A DNA stretch of 25,892 nt from Fidelibacterota bacterium SCGC AAA298-D23 (GTDB taxonomy: Bacteria > Fidelibacterota > Marinisomatia > Marinisomatales > Marinisomataceae): NCBI GenBank assembly GCA_000402655.1, contig AQSI01000002.1:166092-191983 (forward strand), in the 5' to 3' direction. Both the position numbers and the translations under genes were made by a program. A model generated the notes under the pieces. The model made no database searches. It was not told where the DNA came from and saw only the letters and a program-made list of their open reading frames with translations. The stretch's first letter is position 1. Every line of letters starts with the position of its first letter. Of the stretch, positions 14,861-22,827 are shown piece after piece.

Positions 14861-16062
14861 TGCTCATATTTTTCAGGATTTCTTACACGATCAATTTCAT
14901 ATTCCGCCATCTTCCTCCAATCGCGATCATTTCGAGCTCTTTCAAAATGATTAATAGATGCATTTTTATTTCCTGAGCCACTACAATATTCAGCTATTCC
15001 GAGTTCAAACCAACCCCCACCAAAATTCTTTTTAAGATCTGTAGATTCTAACGCTGCTTCTTTAGCAGATTCGCAGTCACCAAGCTTATTGTATGCTTCC
15101 GCTAAATGAAACCATGATAAATGTTCTTTTGGTGCAATTTCAACAGCTTTTGATAATGCTTCAGCTGATTTTTCAAAATTTTCGATTTTCGCATAAGTAA
15201 TTCCAAGAGAATGATATGCAAATGAATAATTTGGCTTTACATCAATAGCCTTTTGAAAGCTTGAAATAGCTTTATCAAATTCTTCAGTATCAATGTAAAT
15301 ATCCCCTAAACTTTTGTGAGCCTTGTAGTATTTACTATTTAAGCGAACTGTCTCTTTAAAAGAATTCATAGCATTTTCAATGTCGCCGTTTTCTTTGTAA
15401 GCAAGACCTAAACTATACCAACCCTTGTCGTAAGTTTTTTTAATATCTAAAGCTTTTAAATAGTTTTCAATAGCCATGGATAAATTTCCCATCTTTCTTT
15501 GAAGAACTCCAATTTGAAAATGTGCTTGATAAATCCTAGAATTTATTGAAAGAACCTGATTATATTTTGTCATCGCTGATTCAAGATTACCATTTTTATA
15601 ATCCTGGTTGGCACTGTTATAAAGTTTTTTTGCAACATTTGAAATTGATTTTTTGGATTTATCATACCCAGAATCTACTTGCAGAGATTTTTTATAAAAA
15701 TCAACTGCTGTCATAAATTCTTTTTTTCCTTCATAAGCTTTTCCTGTTCCATACAAAGATTCCGTAGAATTTGGAACGCTTTTAAGAACATCGCCAAAAC
15801 CTTCAATTGCATCATCAAATCTTCCATCTTGAACTGCTCGATTGGCGTTATTTCTTTTATTTCTTAAATTATTAAGTCTATCAAACTCTGATCTGAACTT
15901 TTCATTTGACTTATCTGCATCAATTGCAGCTCTAATTTTTTCTCCAGCTAGCTCAATATTCCCAGCTGAAAGAGCTTTTTGAGATTCTTCATATAATGCA
16001 ACTGCTGAAGTTTGAGCATATAAAGCAGAACAAGTTAAAAGTACTATAATGAAATTTTTCAT
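14857..16062 (-). CDS. Secreted tetratricopeptide-repeat protein
   Basis: This 401-residue protein has an N-terminal signal peptide (basic residue, hydrophobic core, then ALYA-Q as a likely signal peptidase I site near residue 16). About nine TPR units follow from residue 20 to 390, including YNQVLSINSRIYQAHFQIG, WYSLGLAYKENGDIENAM and AYHSLGITYAKIENFEKSAE. The Cys in LLTCS does not fit a lipobox well, so it is probably periplasmic rather than a lipoprotein. TPR proteins serve as protein-binding scaffolds, and this one's partner is unknown. The AAGGTGAT Shine-Dalgarno site before the ATG is good. It lies 75 bases after tRNA-Leu(GAG) and is coupled to the HAD gene. Confidence 0.9.
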   Translation of the reverse strand: MKNFIIVLLTCSALYAQTSAVALYEESQKALSAGNIELAGEKIRAAIDADKSNEKFRSEFDRLNNLRNKRNNANRAVQDGRFDDAIEGFGDVLKSVPNSTESLYGTGKAYEGKKEFMTAVDFYKKSLQVDSGYDKSKKSISNVAKKLYNSANQDYKNGNLESAMTKYNQVLSINSRIYQAHFQIGVLQRKMGNLSMAIENYLKALDIKKTYDKGWYSLGLAYKENGDIENAMNSFKETVRLNSKYYKAHKSLGDIYIDTEEFDKAISSFQKAIDVKPNYSFAYHSLGITYAKIENFEKSAEALSKAVEIAPKEHLSWFHLAEAYNKLGDCESAKEAALESTDLKKNFGGGWFELGIAEYCSGSGNKNASINHFERARNDRDWRKMAEYEIDRVRNPEKYEQ

Positions 16063-16137
16063 TTTATCACCTTATGTTTATTTCAAATTTTTCTTAATCT
16101 AATAATTCTTTTAAAAATAATGTTTAAAAAATATTTG

Positions 16138-16221
16138 TGCCGAAGGCGGGACTTGAACCCACACAGAGTTTCCTCCACTAGCCCCTCAAGCTAGCGTGTC
16201 TACCAATTCCACCACTTCGGC
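16138..16221 (-). tRNA. tRNA-Leu (anticodon GAG)
   Basis: This 84-nt class II tRNA on the minus strand has acceptor GCCGAAG/CTTCGGC with discriminator A, the D arm with GGTGGAATTGGTAGACA, anticodon loop TTGAGGG in a CTAGC/GCTAG stem, a long variable arm and a T arm GGGTTCAAGTCCC. CCA is not encoded. It begins five bases after the secG stop, so it is almost certainly in the same transcript. The same order, secG then tRNA-Leu(GAG), is found in E. coli (secG-leuU). Confidence 0.95.
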
Positions 16222-16226
16222 AAAAA

Positions 16227-16577
16227 TTAGTTTGACGAGTCATCCTCAGGAATTAACTCTCCCGCTGATGGAAGAGAAAATTCTTGTGGAATCATTTCAT
16301 CAGTCAGTCTTGATTCAGCATCTTTTTGCAATATCGATTCTGATGATGGATTAGACTCTCCGCTTAAAGCACCAATAAGCATTGCTAAACCAATAAAAGC
16401 AATACCTAAACCTGTCGTTAATTTTGTAATAAAATCATTAGCTCCAGATGATCCTAGCATAGAATTTGCTGTACCGCTCATCATCGAGTTTAAGCCTCCT
16501 TGACCAGACTGCATCAAAACAACTACAATCAAAAGAATGCTAATAATTGTATGAATCGTTATTAAAAATTGAACCAT
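16227..16577 (-). CDS. secG: Preprotein translocase subunit SecG
   Basis: This 116-residue protein has two membrane segments (about residues 4-23 and 50-68). They are joined by the glycine- and serine-rich loop VLMQSGQGGLNSMMSGTANSMLGSSGA, the SecG hallmark. The C-terminal 40 residues form an acidic, probably disordered tail. SecG associates with SecYE and assists SecA-driven export across the inner membrane. It lies one base after tpiA and five bases before tRNA-Leu(GAG), an order conserved in distant bacteria. Confidence 0.93.
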   Translation of the reverse strand: MVQFLITIHTIISILLIVVVLMQSGQGGLNSMMSGTANSMLGSSGANDFITKLTTGLGIAFIGLAMLIGALSGESNPSSESILQKDAESRLTDEMIPQEFSLPSAGELIPEDDSSN

Positions 16578-16578
16578 A

Positions 16579-17319
16579 TTACCTCATTTTATTTAACATA
16601 TTTTTAAATTTGTCAAAATCTGCACTAGCGCTACCAATTAAAAACCCATCTAACAATGAAATTGATGATAACTCTTCAACAGAATTTTCGTCTACTGACC
16701 CTCCGTAAAACAAACGAATATTAGGTCTATCTTCATCGGAATATAACTCTTTTATTAAAATATTTATATATGAAAGAACATCTTCTATATGTTGCTTAGA
16801 AGCAACTAATCCAGTTCCAATTGACCATACAGGCTCATAAGCTATATCAAGATTTTTTCCTTGAATTTGATGTGGTAAAATAGATAACTGTTTTTTGATT
16901 ACTTCAAAAGTTTTGTTTTCTTCTTTTTCATTAAGAGTTTCACCAACACACAGAATAGCTGAACCTATTTGATCTAAACAATTATTAAGCTTTTTCTTAA
17001 TTAATTCATCATTTTCATTAAAAATAGTTCTTCTTTCAGAGTGACCTACAATACATGAGTCTACTTTATGAGATGTAATGGAGTTGGAACCAGTAACAGC
17101 TCCAGAAGTTAGTATATCACAATCTTGCATTCCAATTTTAATATTATCAAACCCTTTAGCTAAATCTTGAATAATACTTATAGCTACATGACTTGGAAAA
17201 ATCATAATATCAAACTCTGAAAAAAGGTCTTTATTAGCATTTATTTTTAACATGAACTCTCTGGATTCATTGCTATTAAGGTACATTTTCCAATTTGCAG
17301 CAAATATTTTTTTATTCAT
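16579..17319 (-). CDS. tpiA: Triosephosphate isomerase
   Basis: This 246-residue TIM barrel has the catalytic residues in place: Lys11 in AANWKMYLN, His93 in VGHSERRTIF, and Glu162 in AYEPVWSIGTG, followed by flexible loop 6. The late phosphate-binding motifs FYGGSVDE and FLIGSASAD are present; the second has Ser where most homologues have a second Gly. It interconverts dihydroxyacetone phosphate and glyceraldehyde 3-phosphate. Its ATG overlaps the pgk stop by four bases, placing two successive glycolytic steps in one operon. Confidence 0.96.
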   Translation of the reverse strand: MNKKIFAANWKMYLNSNESREFMLKINANKDLFSEFDIMIFPSHVAISIIQDLAKGFDNIKIGMQDCDILTSGAVTGSNSITSHKVDSCIVGHSERRTIFNENDELIKKKLNNCLDQIGSAILCVGETLNEKEENKTFEVIKKQLSILPHQIQGKNLDIAYEPVWSIGTGLVASKQHIEDVLSYINILIKELYSDEDRPNIRLFYGGSVDENSVEELSSISLLDGFLIGSASADFDKFKNMLNKMR

Positions 17320-18518
17320 TTTTTCAACATCTCCAACGCTGGTAGTGTTTTACCTGAAAGCATTTCAAGACACGAACCTCCTCCAGTAGATACATGAGAA
17401 AATTGCTCAATCAAACTATTATCATAATTTCTTATAGCTGCCACAGTATCTCCACCTCCAACAATTGAAGTTAATTGGTTTTCTATGATAGCATCAACAA
17501 TTCTATTTGTTCCCACTGCAAAATTAGGATTTTCAGCTACTCCAACAGTACCATTCCATAGTAAAGTTTGTGATGAGGATATAATATCAGTAAATAGCTT
17601 TATTGATTTCTCTCCAATATCCTCACAAATCATATTTTCTGGGATATCTTTAGCATCAGCATAGGTAATGTTGCCAGAACCAAATGAATCTAGCTCTCCT
17701 GTCAAATCTACCGGAAGAATAATATTGGTTCCTCTTTTTGAAGCTTCTTTTAATAAATTTTTTGCAACATTAATCTTATCCTTTTCTGCTAAGGACATAC
17801 CGATATTATAATCCATTGCAAGTAAAAATGTATTTGCCATAGCACCGCCAATAATAATATTATCTGCAAGATCTAAAAATTTCTCGATTACAGCAATCTT
17901 TGTATCAATTTTTGAACCTCCAATAATTAATGTAAGTGGTTTAGAGGGATTTGATAGCTTTTCAGAAAGAAATTTTATTTCCTGTTCAACTAAAAGACCT
18001 ATTCCTTTTGTTGCAAAGTGCTTTGTAATCCCTGAGTTTGAAGCGTGATTTCTATGAGCAGTTCCAAAAGCATCATTTATATATATAGAGCCATGTTTAG
18101 CTAGCTTTGAAGAAAAATCTGAATTATTTTCAATTTCTTCATTATAAAATCTTAAGTTTTCTAGTAAGTGTATTTCTCCGTCTTTAAGATTTTTTGAAAC
18201 ATCTATAGCATCTTCAGATATACAATCTTCAGAAAATTTTATTGGTACTTCTAATAATTCAGCTAGCTTTTCGCCTGCGGGAATAAGAGAATAATTACTA
18301 TTAACCTTTCCTTTTGGTCTTCCCATATGAGACATCAAGACTACCTTTGCTCCCTGATCTAAACAATACTTAATAGTAGGAATTGATTTAAGAATTCGAT
18401 AATCATCTGTTACTAATTCATTTTCTACCGGTACATTATAATCAACCCGAATGAGAACAGTTTTCCCAGATGTTGTATTTGACGACTTAAAATCTATTGT
18501 TGAAATCTTACGCAACAT
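17316..18518 (-). CDS. pgk: Phosphoglycerate kinase
   Basis: This 400-residue protein has the family blocks RVDYNVPVENE near residue 25, SHMGRPKGK near 65, the basic substrate patch ENLRFYNEE, AFGTAHRNHAS, the hinge region, and the ATP-site sequence GGSKIDTK. The C-terminal GGGDTVAAI and STGGGSCLEML form the nucleotide-binding glycine-rich part. It makes ATP from 1,3-bisphosphoglycerate in glycolysis, or works in reverse in gluconeogenesis. The ATG at 18518 lies 23 bases after gdhA, and tpiA follows with a four-base overlap. The gene is complete. Confidence 0.97.
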   Translation of the reverse strand: MLRKISTIDFKSSNTTSGKTVLIRVDYNVPVENELVTDDYRILKSIPTIKYCLDQGAKVVLMSHMGRPKGKVNSNYSLIPAGEKLAELLEVPIKFSEDCISEDAIDVSKNLKDGEIHLLENLRFYNEEIENNSDFSSKLAKHGSIYINDAFGTAHRNHASNSGITKHFATKGIGLLVEQEIKFLSEKLSNPSKPLTLIIGGSKIDTKIAVIEKFLDLADNIIIGGAMANTFLLAMDYNIGMSLAEKDKINVAKNLLKEASKRGTNIILPVDLTGELDSFGSGNITYADAKDIPENMICEDIGEKSIKLFTDIISSSQTLLWNGTVGVAENPNFAVGTNRIVDAIIENQLTSIVGGGDTVAAIRNYDNSLIEQFSHVSTGGGSCLEMLSGKTLPALEMLKK

Positions 18519-18541
18519 GACCGCATAAGATACAAATTAAA

Positions 18542-19882
18542 TTAAACAATTCCTTGGTCTATCATTGAATCAGCAACTCTTACAAATCCACCAATATTAG
18601 CACCATCAACATAATTAATAAAGTCTCCTTTATCACCATATTTTACACAAGTTCTATGTACGCGTTGCATAATTTCTTTTAGCAAACCATCAACTTTCTC
18701 TCTTGATAGTGGAATTCTTGTACTATTTTGACTCATCTCAATTCCTGATATTGCTACTCCTCCAGCATTTGCAGCTTTACCAGGACCATATAATATTTTT
18801 TTATTAATGAAATGATGTACAGCATCAGTAGTGGAAGGCATATTTGCACCTTCAGCAACTACATAACAACCATTACCAGTAAGTTCTTTTGCATCATCAA
18901 GATTTAATTCATTTTCAGTTGCGCAAGGTAATGCGATATCACATTTAATTGACCATGGACGCTTGCCTTTGGTATATTTAACATTATACTTCTTTGCATA
19001 TTCTGAAATTCTAGCTGATCTAACACTTTTCAATTTCTTTACATATTCAATTTTTTCTTGTGTTATACCATCTGGATCATGAATAAACCCACTCGAATCT
19101 GAAAGAGTGACTGGCTTGGCACCAAGCTCAATTAATTTTTCGCAAGCAAATTGAGCAACATTACCTGAACCTGATACTGTAACAGTTTTACCTTTAATGG
19201 AATGCTTTCTAGTTTTCATCATCTCTACAACAAAATAAACTAGACCATATCCAGTAGCTTCTGGACGAATTAAACTTCCTCCCCAATTGGTACCTTTTCC
19301 TGTTAAGACTCCAGTGAATGCATTTCTAATTTTCTTGTATTGCCCAAACATAAATCCAATTTCCTTAGCTCCAACACCAATATCTCCTGCAGGAATATCA
19401 GTTCTTCTACCAATATGTCTATATAGTTCATTCATAAAAGCATAACAAAAACTCATTATCTCTTTATCAGACTTTCCTTTAGGATCAAAATTTGATCCAC
19501 CTTTACCACCGCCAAGGTTTAATCCAGTTAAGCTATTTTTAAATACTTGCTCAAAAGCTAAAAATTTTAATATTCCTAGATTAACATTAGGGTGAAATCT
19601 CAAACCACCCTTGTATGGGCCAATAGCTGAATTAAATTGTATTCTATATCCTAAATTGACATGAACATTATTTTTATCATCCATCCATGGAACTCTAAAA
19701 ATAATAATTCTATCTGGAACGACTATTCTATCTAAAATATTGAATTTGCAATATTCTTCATTATTTGCAGCAGTATTCCAAATTGAATGTATAACCTCTT
19801 CGACAGCTTGATGAAATTCTTTTTGATCTGAATAATTATCAACAACAGAATCTAAAAATTCTTTTTTTGATTTGTACTTCAT
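18542..19882 (-). CDS. gdhA: Glutamate dehydrogenase, NADP-type family
   Basis: This 446-residue protein has the length and pattern of the hexameric short-chain glutamate dehydrogenases. The substrate site includes GPYKGGLRFHP, NLGGGKGGSNFDPKGKS (catalytic Lys) and PAGDIGVGAKEIGFMFGQY. The Rossmann motif is VSGSGNVAQFACEKL, and the C-terminal helix keeps GANIGGFVRVADSM. It links ammonia and 2-oxoglutarate to glutamate; homology favours NADPH, but the cofactor is not proven here. AGGAG lies 12 bases before the ATG. It heads the co-directional run down to uvrC, with 140 non-coding bases upstream that probably hold its promoter. Confidence 0.95.
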   Translation of the reverse strand: MKYKSKKEFLDSVVDNYSDQKEFHQAVEEVIHSIWNTAANNEEYCKFNILDRIVVPDRIIIFRVPWMDDKNNVHVNLGYRIQFNSAIGPYKGGLRFHPNVNLGILKFLAFEQVFKNSLTGLNLGGGKGGSNFDPKGKSDKEIMSFCYAFMNELYRHIGRRTDIPAGDIGVGAKEIGFMFGQYKKIRNAFTGVLTGKGTNWGGSLIRPEATGYGLVYFVVEMMKTRKHSIKGKTVTVSGSGNVAQFACEKLIELGAKPVTLSDSSGFIHDPDGITQEKIEYVKKLKSVRSARISEYAKKYNVKYTKGKRPWSIKCDIALPCATENELNLDDAKELTGNGCYVVAEGANMPSTTDAVHHFINKKILYGPGKAANAGGVAISGIEMSQNSTRIPLSREKVDGLLKEIMQRVHRTCVKYGDKGDFINYVDGANIGGFVRVADSMIDQGIV

Positions 19883-19980
19883 TGAGTTAGTTATCTCCTA
19901 TTTAATTCGTCAATCAATGAAATTACAAAACATTAAAAAAAAGCAAAGAGTTTTTTAAAAAAAATTAAATAATAAAATAA

Positions 19981-20009
19981 TTTAGACATTTAATTCTGAG
20001 TGATATAAC
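19981..20009 (+). promoter_or_regulatory. Candidate sigma-70 promoter of tRNA-Met
   Basis: TTTAGA (19981-19986), a 17-base spacer, and TATAAC (20004-20009) lie at the right distance before tRNA-Met, with a predicted start near 20016. The rest of 19883-20022 is very A+T-rich and should also hold the minus-strand gdhA promoter, for which I see no clear boxes. Confidence 0.5.
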
Positions 20010-20022
20010 TTTAGCCGTTTAT

Positions 20023-20096
20023 GGCGGAGTAGCTCAGTTGGTTAGAGCAGCGGAATCATAATCCGAAGGTCGGGAGTTCAAATCTCTCCTCCGCTA
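20023..20096 (+). tRNA. tRNA with CAU anticodon (elongator Met, or Ile2)
   Basis: This 74-nt plus-strand cloverleaf has acceptor GGCGGAG/CTCCGCT (G1-U72 wobble) with discriminator A, D stem GCTC/GAGC, anticodon loop ATCATAA (CAU at 20057-20059) and T arm GGGAG-TTCAAAT-CTCTC. The first anticodon-stem pair is a G-A mismatch; the other four pair. It lacks the initiator features (C1-A72 mismatch, three G:C pairs in the anticodon stem), so it is elongator Met or lysidine-modified Ile2. CCA is not encoded. Its 3' part is antisense to the end of the sulfotransferase frame. Confidence 0.93.
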
Positions 20097-20976
20097 CAAA
20101 AGCATCAATCAAATCAATCTCCTCTTTTGTAAGCACTAATTTGTAATATTCATTACTATATTTTTTATTATAATCGGGGTCATGTTGTATACTTTGATCT
20201 GGAATGTGAATCTGAGAGCTTTTACCCTTGTTTAAAGATTGCGAAAGTTGAATTATTTCATCAGAAACCTCTAATTCAAGCCATTTTAACACATTTGTAA
20301 TTTCTTCAATCGGATCAGTAGAAAATTCTTGTTGTGAAAAAAAATATAAGTTTTTGTTTGAATTTATACTGTTCATGTAATTGTAAAACAATTCATAGAA
20401 TTGTATTGCTCCTACCACATTGCTTGATATTTTATCATTAGCTTTAAACCTCAAAGATTTAATACTGTTTGGTGGAAAAAAATTTATTAAGTCTTCAAAT
20501 TCTTTAAAGTCCCACTTCATTCTTTTGAAACTACCTGCAAGAGCCATTAAAGGTCTGTAACAAATTATTACTTTATGATTTAAGCATAACTCTTTTGAAC
20601 AAAATAATAGAAATGGATCTTTTATCAATAATTGGTTAGTACTTAAGCTTTTTTTAGCTTTGAGAAAGGATAAAGAACTTTCATTGCCAAAAAAAGTTTT
20701 AAAAATTCTCTTTGCTAAACTATCATTCTTTAAATATCCTTTCTTGAAGCTAGATTTCAATTGTATAAGATTATTAAAGATTGATTGAAATTGTTCGACA
20801 GAAATATTCTTGCCAGGATAAAGATAATTGAAATGGACATCAATTATACCCTGGTTCGCGTTAAATGGCTCATAAATCATCGAAAAACCTTTTATAGATG
20901 ACAGTACACTACCTAAGGGGGTTGTCCCTGATCTTGGTATACCAGAAATGATTATTGGTTTTTTGATATTTTTCAT
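20056..20976 (-). CDS. PAPS-dependent sulfotransferase family protein, C-terminus running into tRNA
   Basis: This 306-residue protein starts with the 5'-phosphosulfate loop (SGIPRSGTTPLG, residues 11-22). A candidate 3'-phosphate motif, CYRPLMALAGSFKR, has Arg and Ser at the expected spacing. Such enzymes move sulfate from PAPS to sugars, lipids, peptides or other acceptors, and the acceptor is unknown here. The last 12 codons (AEERFELPTFGL) and the stop are antisense to tRNA-Met; the TGA falls in the anticodon loop. The natural C-terminus has probably been lost or replaced, yet most of the domain is intact. It has no Shine-Dalgarno site, and its ATG is 12 bases from the divergent msrC start. 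It may be a working gene or a recent truncation. Confidence 0.8.
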   Translation of the reverse strand: MKNIKKPIIISGIPRSGTTPLGSVLSSIKGFSMIYEPFNANQGIIDVHFNYLYPGKNISVEQFQSIFNNLIQLKSSFKKGYLKNDSLAKRIFKTFFGNESSLSFLKAKKSLSTNQLLIKDPFLLFCSKELCLNHKVIICYRPLMALAGSFKRMKWDFKEFEDLINFFPPNSIKSLRFKANDKISSNVVGAIQFYELFYNYMNSINSNKNLYFFSQQEFSTDPIEEITNVLKWLELEVSDEIIQLSQSLNKGKSSQIHIPDQSIQHDPDYNKKYSNEYYKLVLTKEEIDLIDAFVAEERFELPTFGL

Positions 20977-20988
20977 ATTTTTAGAATA

Positions 20989-21426
20989 ATGTTATCATCT
21001 AAAAATAAAGAAAAAATATATATAAAATGTATTGAAAGAATTAAAAGTACATCGGAAAGTAATAAGCTTAAATTTATTTCAAAATTGCTTTTTGAATCAT
21101 TTGAAAGTTGGATTTTTTGTGGTTTTTATTTTCAAGAATATGATAAACTTCTTGTATCAGAATATTGTGCAAGCAAAATACCTTGCAGTCCTATTACTTT
21201 TGATGGAGTCTGTGGTACTGCAATTTTAAAAAACAAAATTTTAAACATTGAAAATGTAAATACTTTTCAAGGTCACATAGTTTGTGATGAAAATAGCAAA
21301 TCAGAACTTTGTATACCCTTTGAAATGAATGGTATAAATTATGTTTTAGATGTTGATTCAAACATACATCAAGATTTTTGTGAAATTGATGAAAAATATT
21401 TAGTAGAAATAATTAAAGAAATTTAA
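20989..21426 (+). CDS. msrC: Free methionine-(R)-sulfoxide reductase (GAF domain)
   Basis: This 145-residue single GAF domain matches the fRMsr (E. coli YebR/MsrC) family: a FCGFYFQEYDKLLV core, GVCGTAILKNK, and FQGHIVCDENSKSELCIPF. All three conserved cysteines are present (Cys66, Cys75, Cys99), though the first pair is spaced nine rather than ten residues apart. The enzyme reduces free methionine R-sulfoxide with thioredoxin, protecting against oxidative damage in the cytoplasm. There is no clear Shine-Dalgarno site. Its stop directly abuts the rplQ stop on the other strand, with no base between them. The cysteines make this more specific than a generic GAF sensor. Confidence 0.87.
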   Translation: MLSSKNKEKIYIKCIERIKSTSESNKLKFISKLLFESFESWIFCGFYFQEYDKLLVSEYCASKIPCSPITFDGVCGTAILKNKILNIENVNTFQGHIVCDENSKSELCIPFEMNGINYVLDVDSNIHQDFCEIDEKYLVEIIKEI

Positions 21427-21852
21427 CTATTCTTTAACTTCTTCTTCAGGTGGAGAATCTTCAGTAACATCAACTACTTCTTCAGTGTTGAAATTAAATT
21501 TGTCTACAAATTCAATTAAAGATATTTTTGCGGCATCATTTACTCTTGATCCAAGCTTAATAATTCTAGTATAACCGCCAGGTCTATCAGAATAGCTTGG
21601 AGCAATTACATCAAAAAGAGTTTTTACTGCATCATCATTATTAATTTTTTTCAAAACTTCACGTCTATTATGAACAGTATGGTTTTTAGCTTTTGTAACC
21701 ATTGGTTCAATAAATTTTCTTAACTCTAAAGCTTTTTGATGTGTTGTTTTTATTCGTTTATGTTCAATTAAAGAACTGGCTAAATTAGACATCATGGCTT
21801 TCCTGTGAGCAGACAATTTTCCAAATTTTCTTGATGATATTCTTTTTCTCAT
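21427..21852 (-). CDS. rplQ: 50S ribosomal protein L17
   Basis: This 141-residue protein has the L17 start MRKRISSRKFGKLSAHRKAM and the core LASSLIEHKRIKTTHQKA; the domain ends near residue 118 (GSRVNDAAKISLIEFV). About 20 further residues form an acidic tail (VTEDSPPEEEVKE), a common extension in Bacteroidota-like L17. It follows rpoA with a TAATG overlap and is the last gene of the operon here. No terminator hairpin fits between it and the abutting msrC. Confidence 0.96.
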   Translation of the reverse strand: MRKRISSRKFGKLSAHRKAMMSNLASSLIEHKRIKTTHQKALELRKFIEPMVTKAKNHTVHNRREVLKKINNDDAVKTLFDVIAPSYSDRPGGYTRIIKLGSRVNDAAKISLIEFVDKFNFNTEEVVDVTEDSPPEEEVKE

Positions 21853-22817
21853 TATGCTTCGTCTTCAGTGTAAGGACTAGTATCCATTCCAAACTTTAAT
21901 CCCATGGTTTCAAGTTTTTCAATAAGCTCGTTTAATGACTTTCTTCCGAAATTTTTATATTCAAGCATTTCAGCTTCGTCCTTGTCAACTAGCTCTCCAA
22001 TCAAAGTAATACCCGCTGCTTCAAGACAGTTATGACTTCTTACTGATAGTTCCATTTCATCAATAGATGATTCAAGTAGTTTACGAATTTGAAGAATCTC
22101 TTCACTAACTGGTTTATCTATTTCAAGAATTGATGGATTGCTTATGGAATTTATAATATTGTAATGTTCTGATAAAACAGAAGAACAATAACTTACAGCA
22201 TCAATTGGAGTGATTGATCCATCTGTTGTAACATTTAATGAAAGCATTTCTGTGTCCTCTTTTGCTCCTGGAAGTGGAGAAACGTTAAAAGACACTTTTG
22301 TAACTGGATTAAAAATACTATCAATTGGTATCATACCAACTGGTGAATTATTTAATTTATTTTCTTCGCTGGATTTATAACCCTTTCCAATTCCAAGTCT
22401 TAATTCAACTTCAAGTGTTGTACCTTTTGCAACATCAGTAATGTGATGATTTGAATTTAAAATAGTGAAATCATCGCTTGCAGCCTGTATATCAGCAGCT
22501 GTGAAAGCTTTAGGACCTTTAACTTTTAAAAAAATTGGTTCTACTTTACTTTCAAACAAATGAAAGCGAACGCCTTTTAAGTTCATAATAATATCTGCAA
22601 CATCTTCTTTCACTCCGTCGATCGTGGAGAATTCATGATGAGCACCATCAATTTTAACATTTGTTATCGCAGCACCGGGCACAGCTGTAAGAAGAGCTCT
22701 TCTCAAAGAATTACCAACTGTAATTCCATAACCTCTATCTAGAGGTTTTATGGTAAAATTACTCGAATTATCATCAGTAATTTTATGTGAAATTTTAAAT
22801 TTTAAATCATTGCTCAT
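21852..22817 (-). CDS. rpoA: DNA-directed RNA polymerase subunit alpha
   Basis: From the ATG at 22817 the protein has 321 residues. The N-terminal assembly domain contains PLDRGYGITVGNSLRRALLTAVPGAAI and the C-terminal domain contains ELSVRSHNCLEAAGITLIGELV and NFGRKSLNEL, used for UP-element and activator contacts. AGGAAG at 22822-22827, just after the rpsD stop, supports this ATG. A TTG at 22850 would add 11 residues inside rpsD and is unlikely. It assembles with beta and beta' and sits in the usual rpsM-rpsK-rpsD-rpoA-rplQ order. Confidence 0.97.
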   Translation of the reverse strand: MSNDLKFKISHKITDDNSSNFTIKPLDRGYGITVGNSLRRALLTAVPGAAITNVKIDGAHHEFSTIDGVKEDVADIIMNLKGVRFHLFESKVEPIFLKVKGPKAFTAADIQAASDDFTILNSNHHITDVAKGTTLEVELRLGIGKGYKSSEENKLNNSPVGMIPIDSIFNPVTKVSFNVSPLPGAKEDTEMLSLNVTTDGSITPIDAVSYCSSVLSEHYNIINSISNPSILEIDKPVSEEILQIRKLLESSIDEMELSVRSHNCLEAAGITLIGELVDKDEAEMLEYKNFGRKSLNELIEKLETMGLKFGMDTSPYTEDEA

Positions 22818-22821
22818 GTTT

Positions 22822-22827
22822 CTTCCT
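22822..22827 (-). promoter_or_regulatory. Shine-Dalgarno site deciding the rpoA start
   Basis: AGGAAG on the minus strand ends four bases before the ATG at 22817 and begins one base after the rpsD TAA. It favours this ATG over the in-frame TTG at 22850. Confidence 0.75.

Noticed and set aside
20023..20096. Initiator tRNA-fMet
   Set aside because: It has a G1-U72 pair rather than a C1-A72 mismatch and lacks the three G:C pairs in the anticodon stem.
20097..21426. Integrated mobile element with attachment sites
   Set aside because: There is no integrase or transposase, and no second copy of the tRNA 3' end is visible in the window; only the islet observation is kept.
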